This document shows, piece after piece, positions 1-8,192 of a stretch of DNA of 64,000 bases. Made by a program: the position numbers and the translations under genes. The notes under the pieces are model-generated. The model was not told where the DNA came from. It made no database searches and saw only the letters and a list, made by a program, of their open reading frames with translations. Source of the DNA: Flavihumibacter sp. ZG627 (GTDB taxonomy: Bacteria > Bacteroidota > Bacteroidia > Chitinophagales > Chitinophagaceae); NCBI RefSeq assembly GCF_000814325.1, contig NZ_JPHF01000004.1:372001-436000 (forward strand), read 5' to 3'. How positions within the stretch are numbered: the first letter of the stretch is position 1; the number at the start of each line of letters is the position of its first letter.

Positions 1-747
1 ATTCTCCGTTGACACTGATTTAGCTTCCTGGTATGGATTAACTTCTCCGGTATGCCTGCCATGAGCCTTATTCCAAAGTTCTGGTCCTAATTTTCCCAGC
101 TGACGGTGCAGCATATCGGGATTGGCTAAACGCAGTTCGCGGATTGTTTCAATCCCTAATTGAAGAAGTTCCCTATTTGTTTGATCACCCACACCGGGGA
201 TCTTGCTGACTTTCATCTGGTCCAGAAATTCTATCTCTTTGCCGGGTTCAATATATAGATAACCATTTGGCTTAGCGGCATCAGTTGCGATTTTAGCGAT
301 CATTTTGTTGACACCCATTCCGAAGGAAATAGGTAGTCCGGTAGCTTTCATGATTTGCTCCCTCAATTGGAGTGTCCATTGGAGTGGCCGGAAAAATTTT
401 TCCATACCAGTGAGGTCAATATAAAACTCATCAATCGATGCTTTTTCAAATAGCGGCGCAGCCGCGCCAATGAGGTCAGTAACGATTCGTGAATACCGGC
501 TGTATTCACTCCTTGTACCACTTACCACTTTAAGGTGTGGGCATATTCGAAGGGCGGTCTTCATCGGCATTGCAGAGTGAACACCATATTTTCTTGCTTC
601 ATAACTGCAAGCCGCAACCACTGATCTGTCACCGGTTCCACCTACCGCCAGGGGCAGCCCTTTCAGTGTAGTATCATTAAGACACTCCACTGATACAAAA
701 AATGCATCGAGGTCAAAATGAGCAATTAGTCGCGTTGGGATTGACAT
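1..747 (-). CDS. dinB: DNA polymerase IV (Y-family), 3' part missing at window edge
   Basis: Error-prone Y-family polymerase for translesion synthesis. Translating the reverse strand from the ATG at 747 gives 249 codons open to the window edge, so the C-terminal part, including the little-finger domain, is outside. Visible are the catalytic palm motif HFDLDAFF (residues 10-17, with D12 and the steric-gate F17), the second carboxylate motif SIDEFYIDLTG (D106, E107), and the helix-hairpin-helix stretch KIPGVGDQTNRELLQLGI. About 350-400 residues are usual for the family, so roughly two thirds is present. The gene stands alone, divergent from a small gene remnant. No LexA-type box is obvious upstream. 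Identification is secure from the motifs. Confidence 0.95.
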   Translation of the reverse strand, partial: MSIPTRLIAHFDLDAFFVSVECLNDTTLKGLPLAVGGTGDRSVVAACSYEARKYGVHSAMPMKTALRICPHLKVVSGTRSEYSRYSRIVTDLIGAAAPLFEKASIDEFYIDLTGMEKFFRPLQWTLQLREQIMKATGLPISFGMGVNKMIAKIATDAAKPNGYLYIEPGKEIEFLDQMKVSKIPGVGDQTNRELLQLGIETIRELRLANPDMLHRQLGKLGPELWNKAHGRHTGEVNPYQEAKSVSTEN

Positions 748-814
748 AATCAAAAGTAAGGGTGTGAAATGAAAAAAGTTATTTTGCAACCGATTTCATT
801 AAATCTGGTTAAAA

Positions 815-1215
815 GTGAAAGAGTTGAACGATCCTATTGAGATCATGCGGCGGCAACTTACCGGACTCAATCCCGTTGGGGAGGAGGCATGGGAGGAATT
901 CAGTTCAATATGGGTACCGGTCACCTTTAAACGAAAATCGGTGATCACTGCAGCAGGAGAAGTTGAGAAATATTTACCCAACTCAACAGTGAAAATGGGC
1001 TAAGCGAATTTCTGCAATGGCAGAGAAAATTGATCCTGCTGATTGGTAAGGCGGAAAATATTGACCCGAATGCTATCAGGGTACCCGTTTCTATAGCCCC
1101 TTACCTTAAGTTAAAACTGGGTAACATGCTGATGTTTATAGTTGCCCATAACAAGAGGCATTGGTTGCAGATTGAAAATCTACTGGAAAGGTATCCGGCA
1201 CATCAATCCATATAA
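815..1215 (+). pseudogene. Chimeric remnant: Crp/Fnr regulator N-terminus joined to a DinB-fold (YfiT-like) C-terminus
   Basis: Two reading frames carry partial proteins. From GTG 815 to about 970 the frame reads like the start of a small Crp/Fnr-type regulator (EEAWEEFSSIWVPVTFKRKS, then ITAAGEVEKYL), where a cyclic-nucleotide fold would continue. It then runs into unrelated residues and stops at 1003. A second frame, open from 967 to 1215, reads like the C-terminal half of a DinB-superfamily four-helix protein (RVPVSIAPYLKLKLGNML, then VAHNKRHWLQIENLLE, with the paired His of the metal site). The simplest reading is a deletion that fused two neighbouring genes out of frame. The 3' end overlaps the rimM 3' end by 13 bases. 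Neither fragment could make a full domain. The family assignments are by eye. Confidence 0.55.
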
Positions 1216-1718
1216 ATATCCAATAGTCCATCCGGTATATCAAGTACCACTTCTTTCTTTTTCTGGTCAATCTTGAGGAGTGTATCCGGATGAACCGGAA
1301 TAAGAGCTTCCTTACCATTCAGATCGATCCGGCAGAGCACCTGGTGGGGTTGTTCAATGACTTCAAGTATCTCACCTATACTTTTCCCATCAGATATAAT
1401 ATGGAATCCAAGTAATGAAATTGGAGAAGATTTTGATGCATAGCGATGGAAATCTTCTTCCGGCAGCCAAGCTTCTTTCTGTGTAAGTTTCTGTGCAGCT
1501 TCACGGGTGAGCACACCATCCAATTTCAGATATATCTCCGATTCATTTTTCGCTTTTGCCTCAATTATGAAATAAGGCAGAAATTCCCCTTTTCGCAATT
1601 CCAGAAAAATGATCTCAAGCCCTTTGAGGGCCGTTTTTTTGCCAAGGGCATGCTTCAGTACAATTTCACCATGGATACCATGGGTTGCTACTATTTTACC
1701 GATATTATTATAGTGCAT
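1203..1718 (-). CDS. rimM: Ribosome maturation factor RimM
   Basis: 16S rRNA processing and 30S maturation factor that binds ribosomal protein S19. The 171-residue product has the normal RimM length. It opens with the characteristic IGKIVATHGIHGEI motif (residues 6-19) of the N-terminal beta-barrel. The C-terminal PRC-barrel half carries LLGFHIISDGKSIGEILEV and ends in the family's IPVHPDTLLKID and LDIPDGLLDIY segments. It lies 62 bases downstream of rpsP on the same strand, the usual bacterial rpsP-rimM pairing, but a strong hairpin with a T-run sits between them. trmD, often the next gene, is instead about 28 kb away. Start ATG at 1718. Confidence 0.95.
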   Translation of the reverse strand: MHYNNIGKIVATHGIHGEIVLKHALGKKTALKGLEIIFLELRKGEFLPYFIIEAKAKNESEIYLKLDGVLTREAAQKLTQKEAWLPEEDFHRYASKSSPISLLGFHIISDGKSIGEILEVIEQPHQVLCRIDLNGKEALIPVHPDTLLKIDQKKKEVVLDIPDGLLDIYMD

Positions 1719-1730
1719 AAGATTTCATAA

Positions 1731-1760
1731 AAAAGTCCCGATGCAGGCACCGGGACTTTT
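1731..1760 (-). terminator. Rho-independent terminator or attenuator between rpsP and rimM
   Basis: A perfect 10-bp inverted repeat (AAAAGTCCCG at 1731-1740 and its complement at 1751-1760) encloses a 10-base loop. On the minus strand the stem is followed by a run of six T, so it terminates transcription coming from rpsP. It starts 13 bases before the rimM start codon, so rimM must be expressed either by read-through or from its own promoter. Confidence 0.85.
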
Positions 1761-1780
1761 ATTTAGAGCTTTTTTGTCAA

Positions 1781-2224
1781 TTACTCAGCAGCGCCGCCTT
1801 CCTGACGAGGTTGGGGTCTTCTGTTGGTAGTTGGATAACGGCGCACCTGGCGCTGTTGCCTATGCTCGTCGCTACGCTTCTTCAACTGAGCTTCGTGTTC
1901 TTTGTGCCATACTTCAAACTTCTGCATAGCTGTAACATCATCGAACAAGCCCAGTTTCACGCCACGCAGCAGGTGCTTAAGGTACAATACACCTTTGAAA
2001 GACAGGATCCGTCGAACGGTATCAGTTGGTTCTGCACCCTTGTGCAGCCAATCGAGCGCGCGCTGGCGATCTAACTGAATTGACGCTGGAACTGTCAGGG
2101 GGTTGTAAGTACCGATCTTCTGGATGAATTTACCATCCCTCGGTGCACGTGCGTCCGCCACTACTATGAAGTAGAATGGTCTTTTCTTGGAGCCGTGACG
2201 CTGCAATCTCATTTTAACTGGCAT
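1781..2224 (-). CDS. rpsP: 30S ribosomal protein S16 with long basic C-terminal tail
   Basis: Structural protein of the small ribosomal subunit. The start chosen is ATG 2224, giving [20 protein letters not shown], the classic S16 N-terminus. The longer open frame to 2308 adds 28 hydrophobic residues that do not belong to the family. The core has [21 protein letters not shown] and the [17 protein letters not shown] segment. The product is 147 residues against about 80-90 in Escherichia coli. The extra 60 or so residues are rich in K, R, Q and E ([17 protein letters not shown], then [13 protein letters not shown]). C-terminal extensions on S16 are common in Bacteroidota. It is transcribed with ffh upstream (114-base gap) and rimM downstream. 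Confidence 0.96.
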   Translation of the reverse strand: MPVKMRLQRHGSKKRPFYFIVVADARAPRDGKFIQKIGTYNPLTVPASIQLDRQRALDWLHKGAEPTDTVRRILSFKGVLYLKHLLRGVKLGLFDDVTAMQKFEVWHKEHEAQLKKRSDEHRQQRQVRRYPTTNRRPQPRQEGGAAE

Positions 2225-2337
2225 CGTAAATAAAAATTTAAATGCGTGAACAAATAGGGTTAACGTTGATAAGGACTGCAAAAGTAGCAATCCGAAGCTT
2301 ATCTGCAAACTAAAATATTATTACCAAATGATGATAT

Positions 2338-3672
2338 TTACCTGCGGCCCAATCCGCCTAATCCGGGCATCTTACCCCCCATTGGCATCTTATTCATCAT
2401 TTTCATCATATCTTTCATTTGCTCGAACTGCTTCATGAAAGCATTCACATCAGCAATATCCTTGCCACTCCCTTTGGCGATACGTTTACGCCTGCCGGTG
2501 TCGATTGTATCCGGATTAGCCCGCTCAAAGGGTGTCATTGAATTGATCATCGCTTCAATACCTTTGAATGCATCATCACTGATATCGATATCTTTTATTG
2601 CCTTTCCAACACCCGGTATCATTCCTAGCAGGTCCTTGATATTTCCCATTTTCTTGATCTGCTCGAGTTGTTGCTTAAAGTCTTCAAAGTCGAACTGGTT
2701 TTTACGGATCTTTTTCTCCAGCTTTTTTGCCTGCTCTTCATCAAACTGTGCCTGTGCTCGCTCAACAAGGGTTGTGATGTCACCCATACCAAGGATTCGC
2801 TGAGCCATCCTTTCCGGATAAAACACATCCAGTGTATCCAGTTTTTCGCCGCTGCTTACAAATTTGATCGGTTTATTTACCGTGTATTTAATTGAAAGTG
2901 CCGCACCACCGCGGGTGTCACCATCGAGTTTCGTAAGCACAACGCCGGAAAAATCCAATCTTTCATTGAACGCTTTTGCAGTATTTACTGCATCCTGTCC
3001 GGTCATTGAATCCACCACAAAAAGGATCTCGTTGGGATTTATGGCCTTTTTAATATTTGCCACTTCTGTCATCATGGTTTCATCGATGGCGAGGCGACCC
3101 GCAGTATCAATTATTACCACATTTTTATTAAGGCTCCGCGCCCGGGCCACAGCTTTTGTGGCAATATCAACTGCATCTTTATTGTCGGGCTCACTGAATA
3201 CTTCTACGCCCACCTGTGCTCCCAGAACCTGCAGTTGGTCAATGGCCGCCGGCCGGTAAATATCGGCTGCAACCAGCATCGGGTTAAGTCCTTTTTTGTT
3301 TTTTAGATAGCTGGCCAGTTTCCCACTGAATGTTGTTTTACCAGAACCTTGCAATCCTGCTATAAGGATCACAGCAGGATTGCCTTTGCTGTTAAATTCA
3401 CTCTCCGTTCCACCCATAAGTTCTACCAGCTCGTCTTTTACGATCTTGACCATCAACTGGCCGGGACTTACTGCGGTAAGCACTTTTTCGCCCATTGCTT
3501 TCTCCCGGATCCTATCCGTGAATTCTTTGGCGATTTTATAATTGACGTCAGCATCAACAAGGGCACGACGGATATCTTTAACTGTTGCCGCAACGTTAAG
3601 CTCTGTTATCCGACCCTCTCCTTTTATCTGTTTAAAGGCCGATTCGAGCCTCTCACTTAATGATTCAAACAT
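2338..3672 (-). CDS. ffh: Signal recognition particle GTPase Ffh (SRP54)
   Basis: GTPase of the signal recognition particle. It binds 4.5S RNA and signal sequences, and it delivers ribosomes to FtsY for co-translational membrane insertion. The 444 residues fit the family. The N domain (1-90) is followed by the G domain with P-loop GLQGSGKTTF (106-115), DTAGR (189-193), TKLDGDTRGG (247-256), and then the methionine-rich M domain (from about 325), which ends in QMKDMMKMMNKMPMGGKMPG. Start ATG 3672 gives the standard MFESLSERLESAF. It lies between rpoD (upstream, separated by a terminator) and rpsP on the same strand. Confidence 0.97.
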   Translation of the reverse strand: MFESLSERLESAFKQIKGEGRITELNVAATVKDIRRALVDADVNYKIAKEFTDRIREKAMGEKVLTAVSPGQLMVKIVKDELVELMGGTESEFNSKGNPAVILIAGLQGSGKTTFSGKLASYLKNKKGLNPMLVAADIYRPAAIDQLQVLGAQVGVEVFSEPDNKDAVDIATKAVARARSLNKNVVIIDTAGRLAIDETMMTEVANIKKAINPNEILFVVDSMTGQDAVNTAKAFNERLDFSGVVLTKLDGDTRGGAALSIKYTVNKPIKFVSSGEKLDTLDVFYPERMAQRILGMGDITTLVERAQAQFDEEQAKKLEKKIRKNQFDFEDFKQQLEQIKKMGNIKDLLGMIPGVGKAIKDIDISDDAFKGIEAMINSMTPFERANPDTIDTGRRKRIAKGSGKDIADVNAFMKQFEQMKDMMKMMNKMPMGGKMPGLGGLGRR

Positions 3673-3705
3673 ACCGGGTGTTTTATTCCAATTAGTAGCA
3701 AAAAA

Positions 3706-3732
3706 TTAAGGTGAACTAAATGTTCACCTTAA
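3706..3732 (-). terminator. Rho-independent terminator downstream of rpoD
   Basis: An 11-bp perfect inverted repeat (TTAAGGTGAAC at 3706-3716 and GTTCACCTTAA at 3722-3732) has a 5-base loop. Read on the minus strand it is followed by TTTTTT, so it ends the rpoD transcript and isolates ffh. Confidence 0.85.
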
Positions 3733-3764
3733 AATGGATTGCAAATATACTTTAAGCAATTTGA

Positions 3765-4634
3765 TTACACACCTAGGTATGTCCGCAACTGTTTAGACCT
3801 TGAATTGGTTTGGAGTTTGGTGATGGCTTTGTCTTTGATCTGCCTTACCCTCTCTCTTGTGAGATTAAATTTTTCTCCAATATCTTCGAGGCTCATTGGA
3901 TGATCTACCCCGATTCCAAAAAAGTAGCATATAACTTCCTTCTGACGCTCCGTTAATACCTGCATACTGCGATCTATTTCCTGTTTCAGACTTTCATCAT
4001 GTTCAATATTTTTATCGGTGCGCTCAGCATTTGGATTTTCCATGGTATCCATCATGGTATTATCTTCCCCATCAGAAAGGGGCGTATCCATACTTACATG
4101 CCTTGCAGAGATACCAAGCGAAGCAGAAACCTCTTCGGTTTCCAATTCCAGATATTCAGCCAGTTCTTCAGGAGATGGCTCGCGTTCATATTCCTGCTCC
4201 AGCATCTGGTAGGCCTTCTGTATGCGGTTGGTGAGCCCAACTTTATTCAATGGCAACCGAACTATACGACTTTGCTCCGCAAGTGCCTGCAGAATACTCT
4301 GGCGAATCCACCATACGGCATAGGAAATGAATTTGAATCCCCTGGTTTCATCAAAACGCTGTGCCGCTTTGATCAACCCGAGATTACCCTCATTAATGAG
4401 ATCGGGAAGTGATAGTCCCTGGTTCTGATATTGTTTTGAAACCGATACAACAAATCGAAGGTTTGCCCGGGTTAGCCGATCCAGCGCGCGCTGGTCGCCC
4501 TGACGGATTAGATGAGCCAGCCGGACTTCCTCTTCCGGACCGATAAGTTCTACTTTCCCGATCTCCTGCAGGTACTTTTCCAGGCTCTGGGATTCCCGGT
4601 TGGTGATAGATTTCGTGATCTTGAGTTGACGCAT
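3765..4634 (-). CDS. rpoD: Primary sigma factor of RNA polymerase (RpoD/SigA, Bacteroidota type)
   Basis: Housekeeping sigma-70 factor that recognises the Bacteroidota promoter (TTTG at -33, TAnnTTTG at -7 by established knowledge). About 289 residues with no region 1.1, which is the short form typical of the phylum. Region 1.2 starts near [18 protein letters not shown]. Region 2 contains [20 protein letters not shown] and [20 protein letters not shown]. Region 3 is [16 protein letters not shown]. Region 4 has the helix-turn-helix [20 protein letters not shown]. Start ATG 4634 ([12 protein letters not shown]) matches the conserved N-terminus. ATG 4640, two codons earlier, is equally open. A terminator follows. 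Confidence 0.95.
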   Translation of the reverse strand: MRQLKITKSITNRESQSLEKYLQEIGKVELIGPEEEVRLAHLIRQGDQRALDRLTRANLRFVVSVSKQYQNQGLSLPDLINEGNLGLIKAAQRFDETRGFKFISYAVWWIRQSILQALAEQSRIVRLPLNKVGLTNRIQKAYQMLEQEYEREPSPEELAEYLELETEEVSASLGISARHVSMDTPLSDGEDNTMMDTMENPNAERTDKNIEHDESLKQEIDRSMQVLTERQKEVICYFFGIGVDHPMSLEDIGEKFNLTRERVRQIKDKAITKLQTNSRSKQLRTYLGV

Positions 4635-4640
4635 ACTCAT

Positions 4641-4951
4641 AGGTGGTGGTTTGAGGTTTATTTTCTAAGGTTTGTGGTTCGGTATTGCTAAAACGAATAA
4701 ATGAGTAAAATCTTGCATAAGCCGGTATTACCCATTCCGGTCAACTCGCTACAGCAATTTAACATTAGCCTACGCCTTTTCCAAAAAAAGCTTGTGTAAA
4801 ACGCTGCATTTCAGTGTTTTTACGGGGTTTTTGTATAGTTTCAAGGCCAGCTCCCTTTAACAAAAAATACTTCAGGTATTATTTTGCAGCGTCATATTAT
4901 TTTCTATTATTGCATTGATTGTAATCCCTTAAGACAGATATTGATTGGAGA
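4641..4951. other. 311-base divergent intergenic region, rpoD / START-like gene
   Basis: AT-rich spacer carrying the promoters of rpoD (minus) and the START-like gene (plus). I found no hairpin, tRNA, open frame or convincing TTTG/TAnnTTTG pair with correct spacing. Confidence 0.5.
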
Positions 4952-5332
4952 ATGAGTAAGAAACTAAAGTATACGCTGGAATATCCCGTGAGGTGTTCAC
5001 CTTCTATTCTATATGAATTTTTGAGCACACCGGCCGGCTTGCAGGAATGGTTTGCTGATAAAGTTGATGAAAGAGACCAGGTGTTCAGCTTTTCATGGAA
5101 TGGGTCGATAGATAAAGCAGAAGTTCTTGAAAGTGAAGAAAATAGTTTTATCCGTTTTCACTGGCTCCACGCACCTAAAGAAGAGTTTTTTGAGTTCAGA
5201 ATTGAGAAATCAGAAGTTACCAATCAAACCATTTTGGTGATAAATGATTTTGCAGATAAGAAAGAAATCAAAGACCAGAGCCAGTTGTGGGGCTACCAGG
5301 TTAAGGACCTGTTCCATCGTCTCGGAAATTAA
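4952..5332 (+). CDS. START-like (SRPBCC/AHSA1-type) small protein
   Basis: A 126-residue protein of the SRPBCC (Bet v 1-like) fold, close to the AHSA1 branch and often called START-like in Bacteroidota. Visible signs are the N-terminal strand YTLEYPVRCSPSILYEFLST, the AHSA1-type segment TPAGLQEWFADKV (residues 27-39), alternating strands FSFSWNGSIDKAEVLE and SFIRFHWLHA, and the C-terminal helix SQLWGYQVKDLFHRLG. There is no signal peptide, so it should be cytosolic. Such proteins have a hydrophobic ligand cavity, but the ligand is unknown here. The stop codon overlaps the 3' end of the convergent neighbour by 4 bases. Confidence 0.75.
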   Translation: MSKKLKYTLEYPVRCSPSILYEFLSTPAGLQEWFADKVDERDQVFSFSWNGSIDKAEVLESEENSFIRFHWLHAPKEEFFEFRIEKSEVTNQTILVINDFADKKEIKDQSQLWGYQVKDLFHRLGN

Positions 5333-5925
5333 TCTTTCAGTAAATCCATCCAACTACTGAACCCTTTCAGCAGGAATGAAGGCGCTAGTTCATAATTGGC
5401 TACTGGTAATATCAGTGCCAGTTTAATGTATTCGTTCATTTCTGCAATACGGGTAAGTTCCGTTGGATGCAATTCTGAGAGCAACCTGTAATTATCGCTT
5501 CCAAAATGATGCTCCCACGGTGATGGATGAACGCATAAATGGGTTGCTGCTGGCGATCTATCTATATTTTTTACCACTTTATCTTTAAAATTCCCAGACA
5601 CTTGTAATGTCACGGAGAAGAAATTTCCCCACCAGAATAAATGACGTATAGCAAGCGTAGCTCCTGGATCGAACACACGGGGAAAGTCGAGCATTACCCA
5701 CGGTAATTCGCGGTATTGTTCTCCCCTTGAAATTTTTGGAGATTGTTTGCTGACTTCGGGAGGCAGCCTCGATTTATTTTCATTTATATAGTGTGTCTCA
5801 TACCTGCTAATTGCCCCGAACATTTCGATGATCGATTTAATAGCACTGTTCTTCGTTAAAATGATGTCAGGATCCTGAACCATTTCCCTTTCCTTTGGGG
5901 AAAGCTGTATTTTTACCGCATCCAT
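5329..5925 (-). CDS. Conserved hypothetical protein of unknown function (198 aa)
   Basis: I do not recognise a named domain. The 198-residue product has no signal peptide or membrane segment, and is rich in aromatic residues (RYETHYINENK, FWWGNFFSVTLQVSG, HPSPWEHHFGSDNYRLLSEL). The N-terminus KIQLSPKEREMVQDPDIILTKN and the repeated H/W/Y clusters suggest a folded, possibly ligand- or substrate-binding cytosolic protein, and the composition is that of a real gene. ATG 5925 lies 34 bases from the divergent LptF/G gene. It is convergent with, and overlaps by 4 bases, the START-like gene. No function is proposed. Confidence 0.7.
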   Translation of the reverse strand: MDAVKIQLSPKEREMVQDPDIILTKNSAIKSIIEMFGAISRYETHYINENKSRLPPEVSKQSPKISRGEQYRELPWVMLDFPRVFDPGATLAIRHLFWWGNFFSVTLQVSGNFKDKVVKNIDRSPAATHLCVHPSPWEHHFGSDNYRLLSELHPTELTRIAEMNEYIKLALILPVANYELAPSFLLKGFSSWMDLLKD

Positions 5926-5959
5926 TGAATAAAGTTATCCAAAAACATTCCTCCACGCT

Positions 5960-7408
5960 GTGATAAAAAAACTCGATAAACTTATCCTCAAAGCCTTTAT
6001 TGGGCCTTTTATCGCTACTTTTTTCATTACTGTATTTGTGCTTGTACTTCAGTTTTTCTGGCTTTACATTGATGATTTTGTTGGCAAGGGACTTGATCTG
6101 TTTACTATAGGGCAGGCAATCATTTATGTAGGGGCCACTGTTGTTCCACTGGCACTTCCCCTTGCCGTGTTATTATCATCTATCATGACCTTCGGAAACC
6201 TGGGAGAAACATTTGAACTGGTAGCGATAAAGTCTGCCGGTATACCTCTCCTGCGATTTATGCGGCCAATCATGTTTGTAAGTTTACTATTGTGTGGAGT
6301 AGCTTTCATGTTCAATAATTATCTTCTGCCGGTATCCAATCTCAAACTAAACCGGCTTAAATATGATATTATCAATAAGAAGCCTGCTTTTGATCTTAGA
6401 GAGGGCGCATTCTATACAAACATTCCGGGTTATGCCATTAAGGTGGGAAAAAAAGAAGCAGATGATTCAACCTTAAGGGATATCATCATTTTTGAGAAGG
6501 ATTATAATCTACAGGACAATATTATCATAGCAAGGAAAGGAATCATGAAGGTTTCTGACGATAAGCGATTTCTTGAATTCAAACTCATGGATGGGTGGCG
6601 TAATACGGAAAGGGGTTCCCGAATGTCAACAAACACTGAGTATATAAGGCTTGGTTTTAAGGAGTTCAAGAAGGTGTTCGACCTTAGCAGTCTTCAGCTC
6701 ACTAAAACGGAGGACAGCTTATTCCGTGATAATTATCAAATGCTAAGTGTCCGCCAGTTAGACAAAGCAATTGACTCATTGGAAACAATACATGATTTCT
6801 TCCGAAAAAAGATGATGACGGAACTTTCTTCTTCAATCCCCTTTCTACTTCATCTGGATACTGGTTATCGGAAACCAACAACCGAAGTTGCGGTTAAGTC
6901 GAGTAAAGATATAATTGCTGACACCATGTTTCCGGGTGTTAATGAAAGAGTGATATCTCAGCTCTCTGTTATCAAAAGCACACTGGAGATCAATAAAAGT
7001 GAATATGAGAATCGTTCCAAAAGTCTTCGTTTACACAAGATGGTATGGCATGAAAAATTCACCATGTCACTCGCCTGTTTTGTATTATTCCTGATAGGTG
7101 CCCCACTGGGTTCCATTATTCGGAAAGGCGGTATTGGAACGCCCCTGGTTTTCGCAGTGATATTCTTTGTGATATTTTTCCTGCTCAATAATTTCGGTAA
7201 AAAATTTGTGAAAGAAGCCGTGCTTGCGCCGGGATGGGGTATGTGGTTGGCAACATATATCCTATTACCCATTGGTGTATTTCTTGTATATAAGGCAATG
7301 CACGATTCGCAATTGTTCAACAAGGAGTTCTATTTCAGGACCTTCCGTAAGATCAGGCCCTGGTTTGAACGAATAAAAATTAGTCGCGGTGCTCCAGAAC
7401 CGCAGTAA
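5960..7408 (+). CDS. LptF/LptG-family lipopolysaccharide export permease
   Basis: Inner-membrane permease of the LptB2FG ABC transporter that extracts lipopolysaccharide from the inner membrane. The 482-residue architecture is right. Three N-terminal membrane helices (about 14-38, 50-80 and 98-120, including LALPLAVLLSSIMTFGNLGE) are followed by a large periplasmic beta-jellyroll (about 125-345, starting LLPVSNLKLNRLKYDI) and three C-terminal helices with the GAPLGSIIRKGG loop (about 385). I cannot decide between LptF and LptG. The start is GTG 5960 (MIKKLDKLILKAFIGPF), with no nearby ATG that keeps the first helix. The gene's 3' end lies 19 bases before the superoxide dismutase start. Confidence 0.9.
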   Translation: MIKKLDKLILKAFIGPFIATFFITVFVLVLQFFWLYIDDFVGKGLDLFTIGQAIIYVGATVVPLALPLAVLLSSIMTFGNLGETFELVAIKSAGIPLLRFMRPIMFVSLLLCGVAFMFNNYLLPVSNLKLNRLKYDIINKKPAFDLREGAFYTNIPGYAIKVGKKEADDSTLRDIIIFEKDYNLQDNIIIARKGIMKVSDDKRFLEFKLMDGWRNTERGSRMSTNTEYIRLGFKEFKKVFDLSSLQLTKTEDSLFRDNYQMLSVRQLDKAIDSLETIHDFFRKKMMTELSSSIPFLLHLDTGYRKPTTEVAVKSSKDIIADTMFPGVNERVISQLSVIKSTLEINKSEYENRSKSLRLHKMVWHEKFTMSLACFVLFLIGAPLGSIIRKGGIGTPLVFAVIFFVIFFLLNNFGKKFVKEAVLAPGWGMWLATYILLPIGVFLVYKAMHDSQLFNKEFYFRTFRKIRPWFERIKISRGAPEPQ

Positions 7409-7427
7409 CTTTAAAAAAATCAGTAGC

Positions 7428-8192
7428 ATGAAATCAAATCCACAATCAAGGCGAGCATTTCTTCTTAATGGCACCAAGGCTTCTCTTGCATTCAGCATTG
7501 GAAGTACGGTAATTGGAAGTAGTCTATTGACCTCCTGCAAAACGGCCTCCAAGAACATTGCCAATCCATTCGTTACAGGTTTTGAGCAAAAGCCCTTACC
7601 CTACGATTACAAAACACTAGAGCCATATATCGATGCGCAAACAATGGAGATTCATTACACCAAACATGCGGCTGCATATACAAAGAACCTGAATGATGCA
7701 GCAATCGCAGAAGGAATTGATCGTTCCAAACCCCTGGAGCAGATTTTTGGAGGTATATCAAGAATGTCTGAGAAACTGCGAAATAATGCTGGTGGTCATT
7801 ATAATCATGAATTGTTCTGGCAAAGTATGCGCGCTTCCCGGTCAGACAACAAACCGGGCGGAAGCCTGGCTTCCGCTCTGGAAAGTAAATTTGGATCCTT
7901 TGCTAATTTTAAATCAGTGTTCTCAGAAGCCGGGAAGAATCGTTTTGGCAGTGGCTGGGCATGGCTGGTACTTATGGGTGATAAGCAGCTCATCGTGACA
8001 TCCACCCCAAACCAGGACAATCCTCTTATGGATGTGGCAGGCACAAGAGGTATTCCTTTGCTGGGGCTCGATGTGTGGGAGCATGCCTATTACCTGAAAT
8101 ACCAGAACAAGCGTGCAGATTATATTGACAACTGGTGGAATGTTGTGAATTGGGAATATATCCAGCAACGCTTTGATATGGCCATGAAATAA
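7428..8192 (+). CDS. Exported superoxide dismutase, Mn/Fe family, Tat and lipoprotein-like signal
   Basis: Dismutes superoxide to oxygen and hydrogen peroxide. Starting at ATG 7428 the 254-residue protein begins with a twin-arginine motif SRRAFLL (residues 7-13), a hydrophobic stretch and a lipobox LLTSC (C37), so it is probably a Tat-exported lipoprotein facing the periplasm. The mature domain carries metal ligands H76, H127 (GGHYNHELFW), D215 and H219 (LDVWEHAYYL), the second-sphere Y84 and GSGWAWL. Glutamine Q196 in PNQDNPL sits where Mn-type enzymes place it, which favours manganese. The longer frame from 7389 adds 13 residues overlapping the previous gene. The stop TAA overlaps the ATG of the next gene by one base, indicating translational coupling to the CDF transporter. 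Confidence 0.93.
   Translation: MKSNPQSRRAFLLNGTKASLAFSIGSTVIGSSLLTSCKTASKNIANPFVTGFEQKPLPYDYKTLEPYIDAQTMEIHYTKHAAAYTKNLNDAAIAEGIDRSKPLEQIFGGISRMSEKLRNNAGGHYNHELFWQSMRASRSDNKPGGSLASALESKFGSFANFKSVFSEAGKNRFGSGWAWLVLMGDKQLIVTSTPNQDNPLMDVAGTRGIPLLGLDVWEHAYYLKYQNKRADYIDNWWNVVNWEYIQQRFDMAMK

Noticed and set aside
1136-1318. ORFs opposite rimM and other housekeeping genes
   Set aside because: They are shadow frames of well-identified genes with no recognisable protein character.
2225-2308. 28-residue N-terminal extension of S16 (frame open to 2308)
   Set aside because: The extension is hydrophobic and not in the family; [11 protein letters not shown] at 2224 is the standard start.
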